This document shows positions 10,260 through 19,298 of a stretch of 64,000 bases of DNA, piece after piece. Each line of letters starts with the position of its first letter. The stretch's first letter is position 1. The stretch is from NCBI GenBank assembly GCA_963759545.1, contig CAVXAB010000006.1, positions 1 to 64,000 of the forward strand. The letters are read 5' to 3'. Under the pieces are notes generated by a model. It was given only the letters and a program-made list of their open reading frames with translations, was not told the origin of the DNA and searched no databases. This stretch comes from Trebonia sp963759545. GTDB lineage: Bacteria; Actinomycetota; Actinomycetes; Streptosporangiales; Streptosporangiaceae. The position numbers were made by a program, and so were the translations under genes.

Positions 10260-12227
10260 GTGCGCTGGTCAACCATGCACATCCCCACGCTGCGGGAGGA
10301 CCCCGCGGAGGCGGGTGCGCCCAGCCACCGGCTGCTGCTGCGGGCCGGGTACATTCGCCAGCTGATGGCGGGGCACTACTCGCTGCTGCCGCTGGCGGTC
10401 CGGGTCCGGCTGAAGGTCATCGGCATCATCCGCGAGGAGATGAACAGGATCGGCGCCCAGGAGATCCTGATGCCGGTCATGCACCCGGCCGAGCTCTGGC
10501 AGCGCAGCGGGCGCTGGGACGTCATGGGCGACGAGATGTTCCGGCTCAAGGACCGCAAGGGCGCCGCGCTCGCGCTCGGCATGACGCACGAAGAGGTCGT
10601 GTCGACGCTGGCCGCGGAGCTGAACTCGTACCGCGAGCTGCCCCAGATGTGGTACCAGTTCCAGACCAAGCTGCGCGACGAGCCTCGGCCGAAGGCGGGC
10701 CTGATGCGAACCCGCGAGTTCACGATGAAGGACTCCTACAGCTTCGACCTCGACGCGGCGGGGCTCGACAAGTCGTTCGACGCGCACCACGCCGCCTACG
10801 CGCGCGCGTTCGAGCGGATGGGCATCCCCGCGATCCCGGTGGCGGCGTCGAACGGCTCGATGGGCGGCTCAGGCTCGACGGAGTTCATCTGCCCGTCGGA
10901 GACCGGCGAGGACGACATCGTCTACTCACCGGAGTGCGGGTACGCGGCGAACATCGAGGCGGCGATTTCGGCCCTGGAGCCCGTTGACCAGGCGGCCGAC
11001 GCGGCGGCCGGCCTTGACGCGGCGCTGCGCTTCGACACGCCAGGCGTCCGGACGATCGAGGACCTGGCCACCGGCTACGACGCGCCCGCCGACCGGCAGG
11101 TCAAGACCCTGGTCTACGTGCTTGACGGCAGGCTCACCCTGGTGCTGCTGCGCGGCGATCACGCCCTCGAGGAGCAGAAGCTCATCGACGCGACCGGCGC
11201 GGTCGCGGTGCGCCCCGCGGAGGCCGCGGAGATCTTCGACGCGCTCGGCGCGCACCCGGGCTCGCTCGGCGCGGTCGGCGCGCCCGCCGACCTGCCGATC
11301 ATCGCCGACCTGGCCCTCCAGGGCCGGTCCGGCATGACGACCGGGGCGAACACCGACGACGTGCACCTGCGCGGCGTGGACGTCGCCCGCGACATCCGCG
11401 TCGGCAAGTGGGCCGACCTGCGCGCCGCCGAGGAGGGTGAGCCCTGCGTCCACTGCGGCAACCCGCTCACGGTGATCAAGGGCATCGAGGTCGGGCACAT
11501 CTTCAAGCTCGGCTACAAGTACTCCGACGCGCTTGAGCTGTCCGTGCTCGGCCCGGAAGGCAAGCCGGTCAAGCCGATCATGGGCTGCTACGGCATCGGC
11601 GTGGAGCGGGCGATGGCCGCCTGCATCGAGGTGCACCACGACGACAAGGGCATCGTCTGGCCGGCCGCGGTCGCGCCGTTCGAGGCGGTCGTCATCGTCG
11701 CACAGCAGAACGACGCCGCGGTCGCCGAGGCGGGGGAGCGGGCCTACCAGGCGCTGCTCGACGCCGGAGTGGACGTGATCATCGACGACCGCCCGGACCG
11801 GGCGGGCGTGAAGTTCAGCGACGCCGAGCTGGTCGGCATCCCGTTCCGCGTCACCATCGGCAAGCGCGGCCTCGCGTCGGGCGCGGCCGAGCTCACGGAC
11901 CGCGCGACCGGGGAGACGATCTCCGTCCCCCTCGACGACCTGGCCAAGCACGTCCGCGAGGCAGTCAGCCAGGCGATCGCGGCGACCGTCACCACCGGCT
12001 GGCGGCCCGCCGCTGCCCTGTCGGCGACCGCTCACCACGAGTATCCAGAACGACAGCGGCTTTCTCGGGCCGCGTCCCATGACCCGCACACTCTGACAGG
12101 CGAGCCCGCCCGCGCGCCTTACGTCGGACCGGCCCGGCCCGCGCTCCTCGCGACGGGCCAACCCGGCTCGCCCGACATTTCGGAAATGTCGGGCGGGCTG
12201 TTCTGTATTCGCGCCGAGTTCCGATAA
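10260..12227 (+). CDS. proS: Prolyl-tRNA synthetase, bacterial type
   Basis: Class II aminoacyl-tRNA synthetase. GTG 10260 lies 6 bases after GGAG. Visible elements are LLLRAGYIRQLMAGHYSLLP (motif 1 area), RTREFTMKDSYSFD (motif 2), the YbaK-like editing insertion (about residues 225-395, with ALEEQKLIDATGAVAVRPAE), PIMGCYGIGVERAMAACIE (motif 3), and an anticodon-binding domain ending LAKHVREAVSQAIAA. The frame then runs about 75 codons further through low-complexity sequence and through the hairpin at 12169-12195. The usual length is about 565-580 aa, so this tail is probably read-through of the 3' region after a lost stop or small indel. The upstream gap of 140 bases shows no clear T-box. 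Confidence 0.95.
   Translation: MRWSTMHIPTLREDPAEAGAPSHRLLLRAGYIRQLMAGHYSLLPLAVRVRLKVIGIIREEMNRIGAQEILMPVMHPAELWQRSGRWDVMGDEMFRLKDRKGAALALGMTHEEVVSTLAAELNSYRELPQMWYQFQTKLRDEPRPKAGLMRTREFTMKDSYSFDLDAAGLDKSFDAHHAAYARAFERMGIPAIPVAASNGSMGGSGSTEFICPSETGEDDIVYSPECGYAANIEAAISALEPVDQAADAAAGLDAALRFDTPGVRTIEDLATGYDAPADRQVKTLVYVLDGRLTLVLLRGDHALEEQKLIDATGAVAVRPAEAAEIFDALGAHPGSLGAVGAPADLPIIADLALQGRSGMTTGANTDDVHLRGVDVARDIRVGKWADLRAAEEGEPCVHCGNPLTVIKGIEVGHIFKLGYKYSDALELSVLGPEGKPVKPIMGCYGIGVERAMAACIEVHHDDKGIVWPAAVAPFEAVVIVAQQNDAAVAEAGERAYQALLDAGVDVIIDDRPDRAGVKFSDAELVGIPFRVTIGKRGLASGAAELTDRATGETISVPLDDLAKHVREAVSQAIAATVTTGWRPAAALSATAHHEYPERQRLSRAASHDPHTLTGEPARAPYVGPARPALLATGQPGSPDISEMSGGLFCIRAEFR
12169..12195. 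terminator. Hairpin of the CGACATTTC family
   Basis: Perfect inverted repeat with 13-base arms (CGCCCGACATTTC) and a 1-base centre, inside the over-long 3' end of the proS frame. The same core recurs at 33054-33090, and related hairpins occur at 52277 and 54128. It has no T-tract. Position at a gene end suggests a terminator or mRNA 3'-end structure. Confidence 0.55.
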
Positions 12228-12236
12228 GGCGCACAA

Positions 12237-12284
12237 CATAGTGGACGTTTGGGCACCCCATGGGGTGCCCAAACGTCCACTATG
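12237..12284. terminator. 48-bp perfect palindrome between convergent proS and pepN
   Basis: Two 24-base arms with no loop; each half starts CATAGTGGACGTTTGGGCAC. It sits between the ends of proS (12227) and pepN (12290), so it could terminate both directions. No U-tract on either side. A perfect palindrome with no spacer is unusual for a simple intrinsic terminator and could also extrude as a DNA cruciform. Confidence 0.6.
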
Positions 12285-12289
12285 AGCGG

Positions 12290-14843
12290 CTAGAGGGCTG
12301 CCGAGGCCCGCTCGCGGTCCCTCGCCTGGTTGCGGAGGGCCCTCGCGACCTCGTCCCTGCCCTCGATGAGCAGGCGGCGCAGCGCGGTCGGCGACTCGGG
12401 CTTACTGGCCAGGTACGCGTCCGTGGCCTCGATCGTCGAGGAGTCGACCGCGCCGACGGAGTAGCCGTACTCCACGAAGTCCTGCGCCATGGCCGAGGAC
12501 CAGTCCCGCCATACCCCCGCGATCACGGCGAAGTATTCCGGCCGGTACGGCTGGACGAGCTCGGGCTGGTCGGGATCGACGAAAGCGCTGATCGTGGCGC
12601 GGAACATCGCGATCGTCAGCTTCCCGTCGGTCAGCGTCTCCCAGGTCTCGCGCTTAGCGGTGAGCGTCGGGATCGCGGCCCGGCAGCCGGCCGCATGCCG
12701 CTCGCCGGCGTCCGTGGCGTCCCGCGACAGCTCCGCGTCGATCGCCTCCTCGCCGCGCACGCCCCGGCTGACCAGGCGCCGCAGCAGCGACCAGCGCAGG
12801 TCGGTGTCAACGGCGAGCCCGTCGAGACTGACGGTGCCGTCGAGCAGCCCGGCCAGGAACTCCAGGTCACCGGCTGAGGTCGCCACGGCGGTGAACGCGC
12901 GGACGTAGGCGAGCTGGTCGTCCGAGCCGGCCGGGGCCGCCGCGAGCAGCGACCGTAGCGCGGAGGCGATGAATGCCAGTCCCTCGGTGCGCCAGGACGG
13001 GTCCGCGTACTGCCGCGCCGCCAGGGTCGCCTGCCGCAGCAGCGTCTGCACGACGCTGATGTCCCGCACCGAGTTCACGCCGCCGAGCACGAGCCGCACG
13101 TAGTCCCGCGCGGGCATTTCCCCGTCACGGACCATGTCCCACGCCGCGGCCCAGACCAGGGCGGCGGGCAGCGACGAGGTGAACGAGCCGATCGACGTGA
13201 TGGCGGTCTGCAGGGAGTGCGGGTCGAGCCGGATCTTGGCGTAGGTGAGGTCATCGTCGTTGATCAGCACCAAGTCGGGCCGCTGAACGCCGACGAGCGC
13301 GGGCACCGGCGTCCAGTCGCCGGTCACGTCGGTCTCGACCGACGACACCCGGACCAGGCCCTCGGGCGACAGCGAGTAGAGCCCGATCGCGATCCGGTGC
13401 GAACGCAGCGTCGGGTGCGAGGGCGCGGCGGACTGCAGCACGGAGAACGCGGTGAACCGCCCCTCGGCGTCGACGCTGTAGGAGGGCCGCAGGGTGTTCA
13501 CGCCCGCGGTTTCCAGCCATTCACGCGACCACGAGCCGAGGTCGCGATCGGACGTCTCCTCAAGCGCGGAGAGCAGGTCCGCGAGGGTCGCGTTCCCGTA
13601 CGAGTGCGCGGCGAAGTACTTGCGCACGCCGGCCAGGAAGTTGTCGTACCCGACGTAGGCCACGAGCTGCTTGAGCACCGCCGCGCCCTTGGCGTAGGTG
13701 ATGCCGTCGAAGTTCACCTCGACCGCGTGGATGTCGGGGATGTCGGCGGCGATCGGGTGCGTGGACGGGAGCTGGTCCTGCTTGCAGGCCCACGCCTTCC
13801 ACGCCGTGGTGAACGTCGTCCACGAGTTACTCCACCGGGTGGCCTTGGCCTGTGCCTCGGTGCCTGCCCAGGTGGCGAACGACTCGTTCAGCCACAGGTC
13901 GTCCCACCAGCGCATGGTGACCAGGTCGCCGAACCACATGTGCGCCATCTCGTGCAGGATCGTCTCGCCGCGCGCCTCACGGGAGAAGTCGGTCACCCGC
14001 GACCTGAAGACGTAGTCCTCGAGGAAGGTGACCGCTCCGGCGTTCTCCATCGCGCCTTCCTTGAACTCGGGCACGAAGAGCTGGTCGTACTTCCCGAACG
14101 GGTACTTGATCCCGAACGCCGCGTGGTAGAAGTCGAAGCCCTGCCTGGTGACCTCGAAGATCTCGTCAGGGTCCAGGTAGCGCGCGAGCGACTGGCGGCA
14201 GAAGATGCCGAGCGGGATTCCGTCGTGCTCGGACCTCACGACGTGCCACGGCCCCGCGGACACGTGCGTGATGTAGGTCGCCATCAACGGCGTCGGCGGG
14301 AAGTGCCAGGAGCGCGCGCCGCCGCCGGCGTCCACCCCGCCCTCGACCTCAGGGCGCCATGTTCGACACCACGGTCCACTCCTGCGGCGCCCGTACCAGC
14401 AGCTCGTAGCGGGCCTTCATGTCGGGCTGGTCGAAGCAGGCGTAGATCCGGTGCGCGTCGAACGTCTCAAGGTCGGAGTACAGGTAGACGTTGCCGTCGG
14501 CCGGGTCGGCGAACCGGTGCAGGCCCTCGCCGCTGCGCGAGTAGGCGCACTCGGCGTCGACCTCAAGCTCGTTCCGCCCGGCGCGCAGGCCGTCGATCGC
14601 GATCCGCTCGCCGTCGAACGCCTCCGGGCTTACCGGGGTGCCGTTCAGCGTGATCGAGTGGACCTCGGGCGCCGCGAGGTTGACAAAGGTACTCGCCCCG
14701 GCCCGCGCGCAGTCGAATTCGATCGTCGACAGCGAACGGAAGGTGGTGTCACCGCCGGTCAAGTCGAGTTGGACCCGGTAGGCAACGACGCTGATCAGTT
14801 CTGCACGGGTGCGCGCCTCGTCACGGGTGAGGTTTGTTGCCAC
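12290..14843 (-). CDS. pepN: Aminopeptidase N, M1 zinc metallopeptidase (one frame break)
   Basis: Cytosolic zinc aminopeptidase that removes N-terminal residues from peptides. ATG 14843 begins MATNLTRDEARTRAELISVV, a typical actinobacterial PepN opening. The exopeptidase motif KEGAMENAGAVTFLEDYVF and the zinc motif HEMAHMWFGDLVTMRWWDDL (HExxH) followed by WLNESFA (third ligand Glu) are intact, as is the ERAP1-like C-terminal domain ending RDRERASAAL. The only break is near 14345, between WTVVSNMA and EVEGGVDAGGGARSWHFPPT. Summed length is about 851 aa, as usual for the family. It is convergent with proS and divergent from rpiB. Confidence 0.93.
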
Positions 14844-15051
14844 CTAATGGTCCCTTCGTGATCGCGGTGTACTTCTGTGATCTTCCCATGTTCCAGGAGG
14901 CCGCCACGCCGTCTAACGCCAGCCGAGTTGTCGCCATTATTACACGGAGTGTCTGTTTAGTCATCAAGTGTGACTGGCTTTCCGGCCGCCGCCACCGCGG
15001 ATCGGTGTGCCAGGCCGAGGGCGTGCGGAGGAGTCTGGCAGACTGGGCGCC

Positions 15052-15900
15052 GTGCGCGTATACCTCGGCTCTGACCACGCCGGCTTTGAGCTCAAGGCGG
15101 CCATCATCACCTGGCTCGGCGAGGCCGGCCACGAGGCGGTCGACTGCGGTCCCGCCAGCTACGACCCGCAGGACGACTACCCCGTCTACGTGCTGCGCGC
15201 CGCGCAGGGGACCATCCGCGACCCGGGCAGCCTCGGCATCGTGATCGGCGGCTCAGGCAACGGCGAGCAGATCGCCGCGAACAAGGTACCCGGTATCCGT
15301 GCGGCGCTCGCCTGGACGGTGGAGACCGCTCAGCTCGCCCGCCAGCACAACGACGCCAACGTGCTCAGCCTCGGCGCGCGCATGTACAGCCTCGAGGACG
15401 CGGTGTCGTTCGCGAAGGTCTTCGTCGCGACACCGTTCTCGGGCGAGGCACGGCACGCCAGGCGCCTCGCCATGATCGCCGACTACGAGAAGACAGGCGA
15501 ACTGCCTGATTTATTAGCAGGGGGGCGCCCCCTGAACCCCCGTCATGGGGGGCTTCGCCCCGCAGTACTCCCCGCGGGGGACGCCCCCTGCACCCCCCGG
15601 CATGGGAGGGCTTCGCCCCGCAGTACTCCCCGCAGGGGGACGCCCCCTGCACCCCCGGCATGGAGGGCTTCGCCCCGCAGTACTCCCCGCGGGGGGCGAC
15701 CCCCTGCACCCCCCGGCATGGGGGGCTTCGCCCCGCAGTACTCCCGGGGGGCGACCCCCTGCACCCCCCGGCATGGAGGGCTTCGCCCCGCAGAACCCGC
15801 AGACGGGCCGCTTCGCCCGCCCGCGCGACGGCTGAGGTTAGAGCCCGGTGGTTGCGGTGGCAGGCAACGCAAAGACCGCGCTGCCTCGCGCTGTGGCTGA
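15052..15900 (+). CDS. rpiB: Ribose-5-phosphate isomerase B with repeat-derived C-terminal tail
   Basis: RpiB/LacA-family sugar-phosphate isomerase of the pentose phosphate pathway. From GTG 15052 the protein reads VRVYLGSDHAGFELKAAIIT. It has IVIGGSGNGEQIAANKVPGI (active-site loop) and ends the normal domain with ARRLAMIADYEKTGELPDLL at about residue 155, the usual family length. The frame then continues about 125 residues through the 57-bp tandem repeats (LRPAVLPAG-type units) to TGA at 15900. The tail is low complexity and unlike any isomerase. Either the repeats invaded the 3' end and destroyed the stop, or a single-base indel hides a TAG just after 15510 in another frame. The catalytic core appears whole. 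Confidence 0.88.
   Translation: MRVYLGSDHAGFELKAAIITWLGEAGHEAVDCGPASYDPQDDYPVYVLRAAQGTIRDPGSLGIVIGGSGNGEQIAANKVPGIRAALAWTVETAQLARQHNDANVLSLGARMYSLEDAVSFAKVFVATPFSGEARHARRLAMIADYEKTGELPDLLAGGRPLNPRHGGLRPAVLPAGDAPCTPRHGRASPRSTPRRGTPPAPPAWRASPRSTPRGGRPPAPPGMGGFAPQYSRGATPCTPRHGGLRPAEPADGPLRPPARRLRLEPGGCGGRQRKDRAASRCG
15521..15793. repeat. Tandem array of a 55-58 bp GC-rich unit
   Basis: Four near-identical units start at 15544, 15601, 15659 and 15717, flanked by a partial unit before (15521-15543) and after (15772-15793). Each contains GGGCTTCGCCCCGCAGTACT, then a CCCCGCGGGG-type self-complementary block, then CCCCCTGCACCCCCCGG. Units differ by small indels, so the reading frame is not preserved between them. 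They overlap the 3' end of rpiB. Confidence 0.9.
15831..15886. repeat. Structured repeat, copy A (AAAGACC-loop hairpin)
   Basis: Box GCTGAGGTTAGAGCCC...GGTTGCGGT followed by stem AGGCAACGC (15862-15870), loop AAAGACC, stem GCGCTGCCT (15878-15886). One stem pair is mismatched. Same family as 15890, 16278 and 39812. Confidence 0.75.
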
Positions 15901-15951
15901 GGTTAGAGCCCGTGGTTGCGGTAATCAGGCAGCGCACAGACCGCGCTGCCT
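15890..15951. repeat. Structured repeat, copy B
   Basis: Box GCTGTGGCTGAGGTTAGAGC then GTGGTTGCGGT, then a perfect 9-bp stem AGGCAGCGC / GCGCTGCCT (15927-15935 and 15943-15951) around loop ACAGACC. It directly follows copy A, giving a tandem pair. Confidence 0.75.
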
Positions 15952-16012
15952 CCGCGGCGGGCCCGGGCGTGCCCGTTCTGTCCGGATTGTCCGAGCGGCA
16001 TCGCGGCCCGGA

Positions 16013-16074
16013 CCATGATCATGTGGATTCCGCAGCTTATTAGCTGCGGAATCCACATGAAAAGCGAAATCCTT
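16013..16074. repeat. Dispersed palindromic element, copy 1 (62-nt identical core)
   Basis: The core is identical to 40661-40722. It contains a perfect hairpin with 19-base arms (TCATGTGGATTCCGCAGCT at 16019-16037, complement at 16042-16060) and loop TATT, followed by AAAGCGAAATCCTT. Weaker similarity to the second copy extends over about 200 bases, including an upstream GTGCCCGTT..GTCCGG..TTGTCCG block and a downstream GCACGGCCCTCACG block. Confidence 0.9.
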
Positions 16075-16190
16075 GTCGATCAGGCCGCGGCCAGCGAGCG
16101 GGAGACGCGCGCCAGCCCTCGCACGGCCCTCACGGTCATCACGCACCACTTATTCAACGGCACGGGCCCACGAGAGGACGCCGCCAAAAC

Positions 16191-16273
16191 CGGGCGCGCT
16201 TCGCCCCGGGCGCGCTTCGCCCCGGGCACGCTTCGCCCGGGGCGCTTCGCCCGGGCGCGCTTCGCCCCGGGTA
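16191..16273. repeat. Short tandem repeat, GGGCGCGCTTCGCCCC type
   Basis: About five imperfect 14-17 base units (variants of CGGGCGCGCTTCGCCCC) in direct orientation, following the palindromic element. The second palindromic element (40661) is also followed by a GC-rich tandem repeat, of different sequence. Confidence 0.8.
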
Positions 16274-16277
16274 CGAC

Positions 16278-16347
16278 GGCTGGAGTTAATGCCCTGTGGT
16301 TGCCGCAGGCAGGCAGCCAGGCAGGCAGCGCAAAGACCGCGCTGCCT
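16278..16347. repeat. Structured repeat, copy C
   Basis: Box GGCTGGAGTTAATGCCCTGT then GGTTGC, a short AGGCAGCC/AGGCAGG expansion, then perfect 9-bp stem AGGCAGCGC / GCGCTGCCT (16323-16331 and 16339-16347) with loop AAAGACC. It ends at the stop of the small minus-strand gene. Confidence 0.75.
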
Positions 16348-16574
16348 TAAGACCGGCGCCGGCGGCGGCGGCGCGGTGCTGGTGGCATTGGCACGGGCGG
16401 GGCCGGCTTTGCCGCTGGGGCCGTGGGGGCGGCCGGCTTGGGCGGCGGCGGGTTCTCGGCTTGGCGGGAGGCTGAGGCTTCGCGGGCCGCGGCCTCGGTG
16501 AGGTGCTCCTCGTGAGGCCGCGACACGTCCCGCGCGCGCATCGCGGTGGACAGCGTGATCTTAGTGACCGGCAT
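16347..16574 (-). CDS. Small hypothetical protein, Pro/Ala-rich
   Basis: A 75-aa frame from ATG 16574. The N-terminal half (MPVTKITLSTAMRARDVSRP and HEEHLTEAAAREA) looks like a genuine conserved segment, and the C-terminal half is Pro/Ala-rich, ending in an Arg run. It starts 16 bases after the stop of the Eis-like gene on the same strand, so it is probably cotranscribed. No known domain; function unknown. The stop abuts structured repeat C. Confidence 0.5.
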   Translation of the reverse strand: MPVTKITLSTAMRARDVSRPHEEHLTEAAAREASASRQAENPPPPKPAAPTAPAAKPAPPVPMPPAPRRRRRRRS

Positions 16575-16589
16575 ACGTCCAAGTGTCGC

Positions 16590-17877
16590 CTAGAAGATCT
16601 GCGGGCACCACGGGGCGGGGTCCCAGGTCATCGCGGCGGACAGTCCGCCAAGCGCCCCAGGCCTGAGCTCGGTGACCAGGCCCGCCGCGGCCAGCGTGCC
16701 GAGCCGGGTCCCGCCGAGGTAGGCCGCGCCAAGCTCGCGGATGTCGAGGGCGATGTCGGCCGGCCGGTCCGTCCGCTCGCAGCTCACGTTCGCGCTAGGA
16801 GCGCCAGGCCCGTCGGCGCGCAGCCGCCACCGGCCCGCGTTGCCCGCGAGCAGCTCATCGGTGACCTCGAGCACCACGTCCACCGGGCAGGAGTAAGCGC
16901 GCCGGGTCAGGGCGCCGGGCAGGTCGATGATCCGCACCCAGACGCCGTCGCTGACCTGGACGCGGGCCCGGCGCTGGTCGAGCAGCTGGTAAAGCAGCGG
17001 GTCCTCGGCGGAGCGCAGTTCGGCGGTGACGGTGCTGACCAGGTCCCTGGTCAGCAGGCTGTGCCAGAGCGCGGCCGCCGCGGCCGGGTCGCCGGCCATC
17101 ACCTCGCGGACCACCAGCGGGCAGTCGGGCAGGCCCGTGGCCTCGTCCCAGCGGTCAGCGGTCGCGTAGAGCGCGTAGCCGCGCCCACCGGACCCGTCCT
17201 CGGCGAGCAGGCAGCGCAGCGGGCTGAAGCCGTGGCGCTCGTCGGGCTCGTCGTGCAGCACGCGTCCCCACCAGTCATCGGTGCGCGCGAAGAACCCCGG
17301 CTGCCCGGGCAGCACGGCGTCGTATACCTTGGCGAGTTCGGCGGTCACCGCCCGCGGCTCGGCCAGCCGCAGGGCCAGCGCGGGGTCCGCCGGTGCCGTC
17401 GCGGCCATCGCTCCATCGCCGCGCTCGAACCTGAAGTACGCGTTCGATGACGCCCGCCCGTAGCCGTACCTGGCGTAGATCGGGGTTTCCGAGGCCCAGA
17501 GCACCGCGATCGGCTCCTCGCCGCGCGCGGCGAGGTCGGCGAGCTGACGGAGCATGAGCGAGCGGAGCACGCCGCGCCGCCGGTGCGACGGCAGGACGGA
17601 CACGAGCGGAGACGCCCGCGACGGGCAGCGTCGCGCCCGGCACGGTCATCCGCAGGCTGTAGACGCCAGTCGTGCCGACAAACGTCTCCCCGGCGGGCAG
17701 CGTGTCATCGATCGCGGCGAGCGAGCGCTCGGGCTCGAACTGCCGGAGCGCGCGCGCCCAGCGGACGGGAGACGCGGGGCCACTGTTGAACGCGTGGTCG
17801 TGGACCCGGCGGAAGAAGGGATACTCGTCGGCCGTAATGGGACGGATCGGGTACGGGTCTGCCATGATGGTGTTCAT
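16590..17877 (-). CDS. Eis-like GNAT N-acetyltransferase with sterol-carrier-type C-terminal domain (frame-broken)
   Basis: Tandem-GNAT protein of the enhanced-intracellular-survival (Eis) family, which acetylates amines including aminoglycosides and peptide lysines in characterised members. N-terminus: MADPYPIRPITADEYPFFRR (ATG 17865, or 17877). The acetyl-CoA motif is VLPSHRRRGVLRSLMLRQLA. The second half has WVRIIDLPGALTRRAYSCPV and the C-terminus LGGTRLGTLAAAGLVTELRP to WCPQIF, typical of Eis ends, where the terminal carboxylate is catalytic in characterised enzymes. One frame change near 17610, just before the acetyl-CoA motif. Total length (about 429 aa) is normal. Substrate unknown. 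Confidence 0.85.
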
Positions 17878-18007
17878 ATCCCGCGCGGCCCGCTGGATGC
17901 GAATGATTTTCGATGGCAATATTTTCACCCGGCAGGACTTGCTGCCTGGGAAGATGGAGCGTGGACCGCGTGCGACTCACACATTCTGCGGATAACCTGC
18001 CGGGGAC

Positions 18008-19129
18008 ATGAAATTTTCGGCACCCCTTTCGGCAGCGCGCGCGGTACCGCGCTCACTCAAGCGCGCCGGGCGGTGGTTCGCCGACCAGGTCAGACAGCAG
18101 CTCATTACCAGGAACCGGCGGGTCGCGATCGTGCTCGCGGTGATCCTGCTGGCCGTCGCGATCGTCGCCGCGCACGTGTCCGAGTGGCTGGTGTCGCCCG
18201 GCGTCATGATCCTGCCGATCCTCGTCGGTGGGCTGCTGCTGTGGCCCAGGGCGCTGCGGGTCCTGATGGCGATCGGGGCCGCGGGCCTTATCTACGACGT
18301 CGTGCTGCACAAGGCGGGCCCGGGGATCGTGATCACGATCGTGGCGACCGCGTACTTCGCTGACGTGCTGTCCAACACCCGCGGCAAGCTCGGCACCAGG
18401 GGGATGCGCGCCGACCGGATGATGATCGAGCTGCGCGACCGCATCCGGGAGCAGGGGACGCTGCCCGAGCTCGGTGACGGCTGGGGATCCACCGTGGTGC
18501 TCCGCCCGGCGGGCGGCTCCTCCTTCGGCGGGGACTTCGTGGTCTCCTACAGCGACGGCAAGACCCTTGAGGTGGCGCTGGTCGACGTGTCGGGCAAGGG
18601 CATGGACGCGGCGACGAGGGCGCTGCTGCTTTCCGGTGCGTTCGGCGGCGTGCTCGGCTCGGTGCCGAGGGAGCAGTTCCTGCCCGCCGCGAACGCCTAC
18701 CTGCGCCGTGGGTCGACCGACGAGGGATTCGTGACCGCCGTCCACCTGTCGATCGACCTCGCCTCGGGCGAGTACACCTTGTACTCGGCGGGCCACCCGC
18801 CGGCGGCCAGGTTCGACGCCAACACCGGCCTGTGGCGGACCTCCAGCGCGCGCGGCATCGTCCTCGGCGTGGTCCCCGACCTGGCGGCCGTCCCCGACGT
18901 TCCCGACGAGGGCGTGCTCCGCCGCGGCGACGCGATCATGCTCTACACCGACGGCGTGGTCGAGGCACCGGGGCGGGACATCGACGACGGCATCGCGCGC
19001 CTGCTCGGCGAGGCGGAGCGCCTCGTCGTCGCGGGCTTCAGGTCGGGCGCGCCGGAACTCGTCACCACCATGCAGCGCACGATCGCCAGCGGCGACGACT
19101 GCGCCCTGGTTCTCATCTGGCGCTCGTAA
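18008..19129 (+). CDS. Membrane PP2C/SpoIIE-type serine phosphatase
   Basis: 373 aa. The N-terminal part carries about three membrane helices (VAIVLAVILLAVAIVAAHV, VMILPILVGGLLLWPRALRV, GIVITIVATAYFADVLS). A SpoIIE/PP2C-like domain follows: GGSSFGGDFVVSYSDG (first metal Asp), VALVDVSGKGMDAATRAL, TLYSAGHPPAARFD, AIMLYTDGVVEAPG and ASGDDCALVLIWRS. Such phosphatases often act on anti-sigma-factor antagonists in partner-switching pathways; no anti-sigma gene lies nearby, so the target is unknown. ATG 18008 is the first in-frame start. The gene is intact and convergent with the phosphatase-fold gene at 19299. Confidence 0.88.
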   Translation: MKFSAPLSAARAVPRSLKRAGRWFADQVRQQLITRNRRVAIVLAVILLAVAIVAAHVSEWLVSPGVMILPILVGGLLLWPRALRVLMAIGAAGLIYDVVLHKAGPGIVITIVATAYFADVLSNTRGKLGTRGMRADRMMIELRDRIREQGTLPELGDGWGSTVVLRPAGGSSFGGDFVVSYSDGKTLEVALVDVSGKGMDAATRALLLSGAFGGVLGSVPREQFLPAANAYLRRGSTDEGFVTAVHLSIDLASGEYTLYSAGHPPAARFDANTGLWRTSSARGIVLGVVPDLAAVPDVPDEGVLRRGDAIMLYTDGVVEAPGRDIDDGIARLLGEAERLVVAGFRSGAPELVTTMQRTIASGDDCALVLIWRS

Positions 19130-19145
19130 CGCCCGGCACGCCCAT

Positions 19146-19193
19146 GATGTGGGAGACAAAGTGCCCCTATGCGGGCCCAAAGTCTCCCACATC
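19146..19193. terminator. Hairpin between convergent genes
   Basis: 12-base perfect arms GATGTGGGAGAC (19146-19157) and its complement (19182-19193), with a partly pairing interior containing GTGCCC and GGGCCC. It lies 17 bases after the PP2C stop. No T-tract; likely bidirectional. Confidence 0.6.
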
Positions 19194-19298
19194 CTCGCCC
19201 GGCCACGCTGGCGGGCGGCCGACGGTAAGGAAAGCGCCCATCCGGAACGGAATCGGCTTACTCGCCGGCGGCCTGACCGCGCGCCGTGACGGGGCGCG

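Noticed and set aside
15521..16350. CRISPR array
   Set aside because: Repeats are contiguous tandem units or scattered hairpins without unique equal-length spacers, and there are no cas genes.
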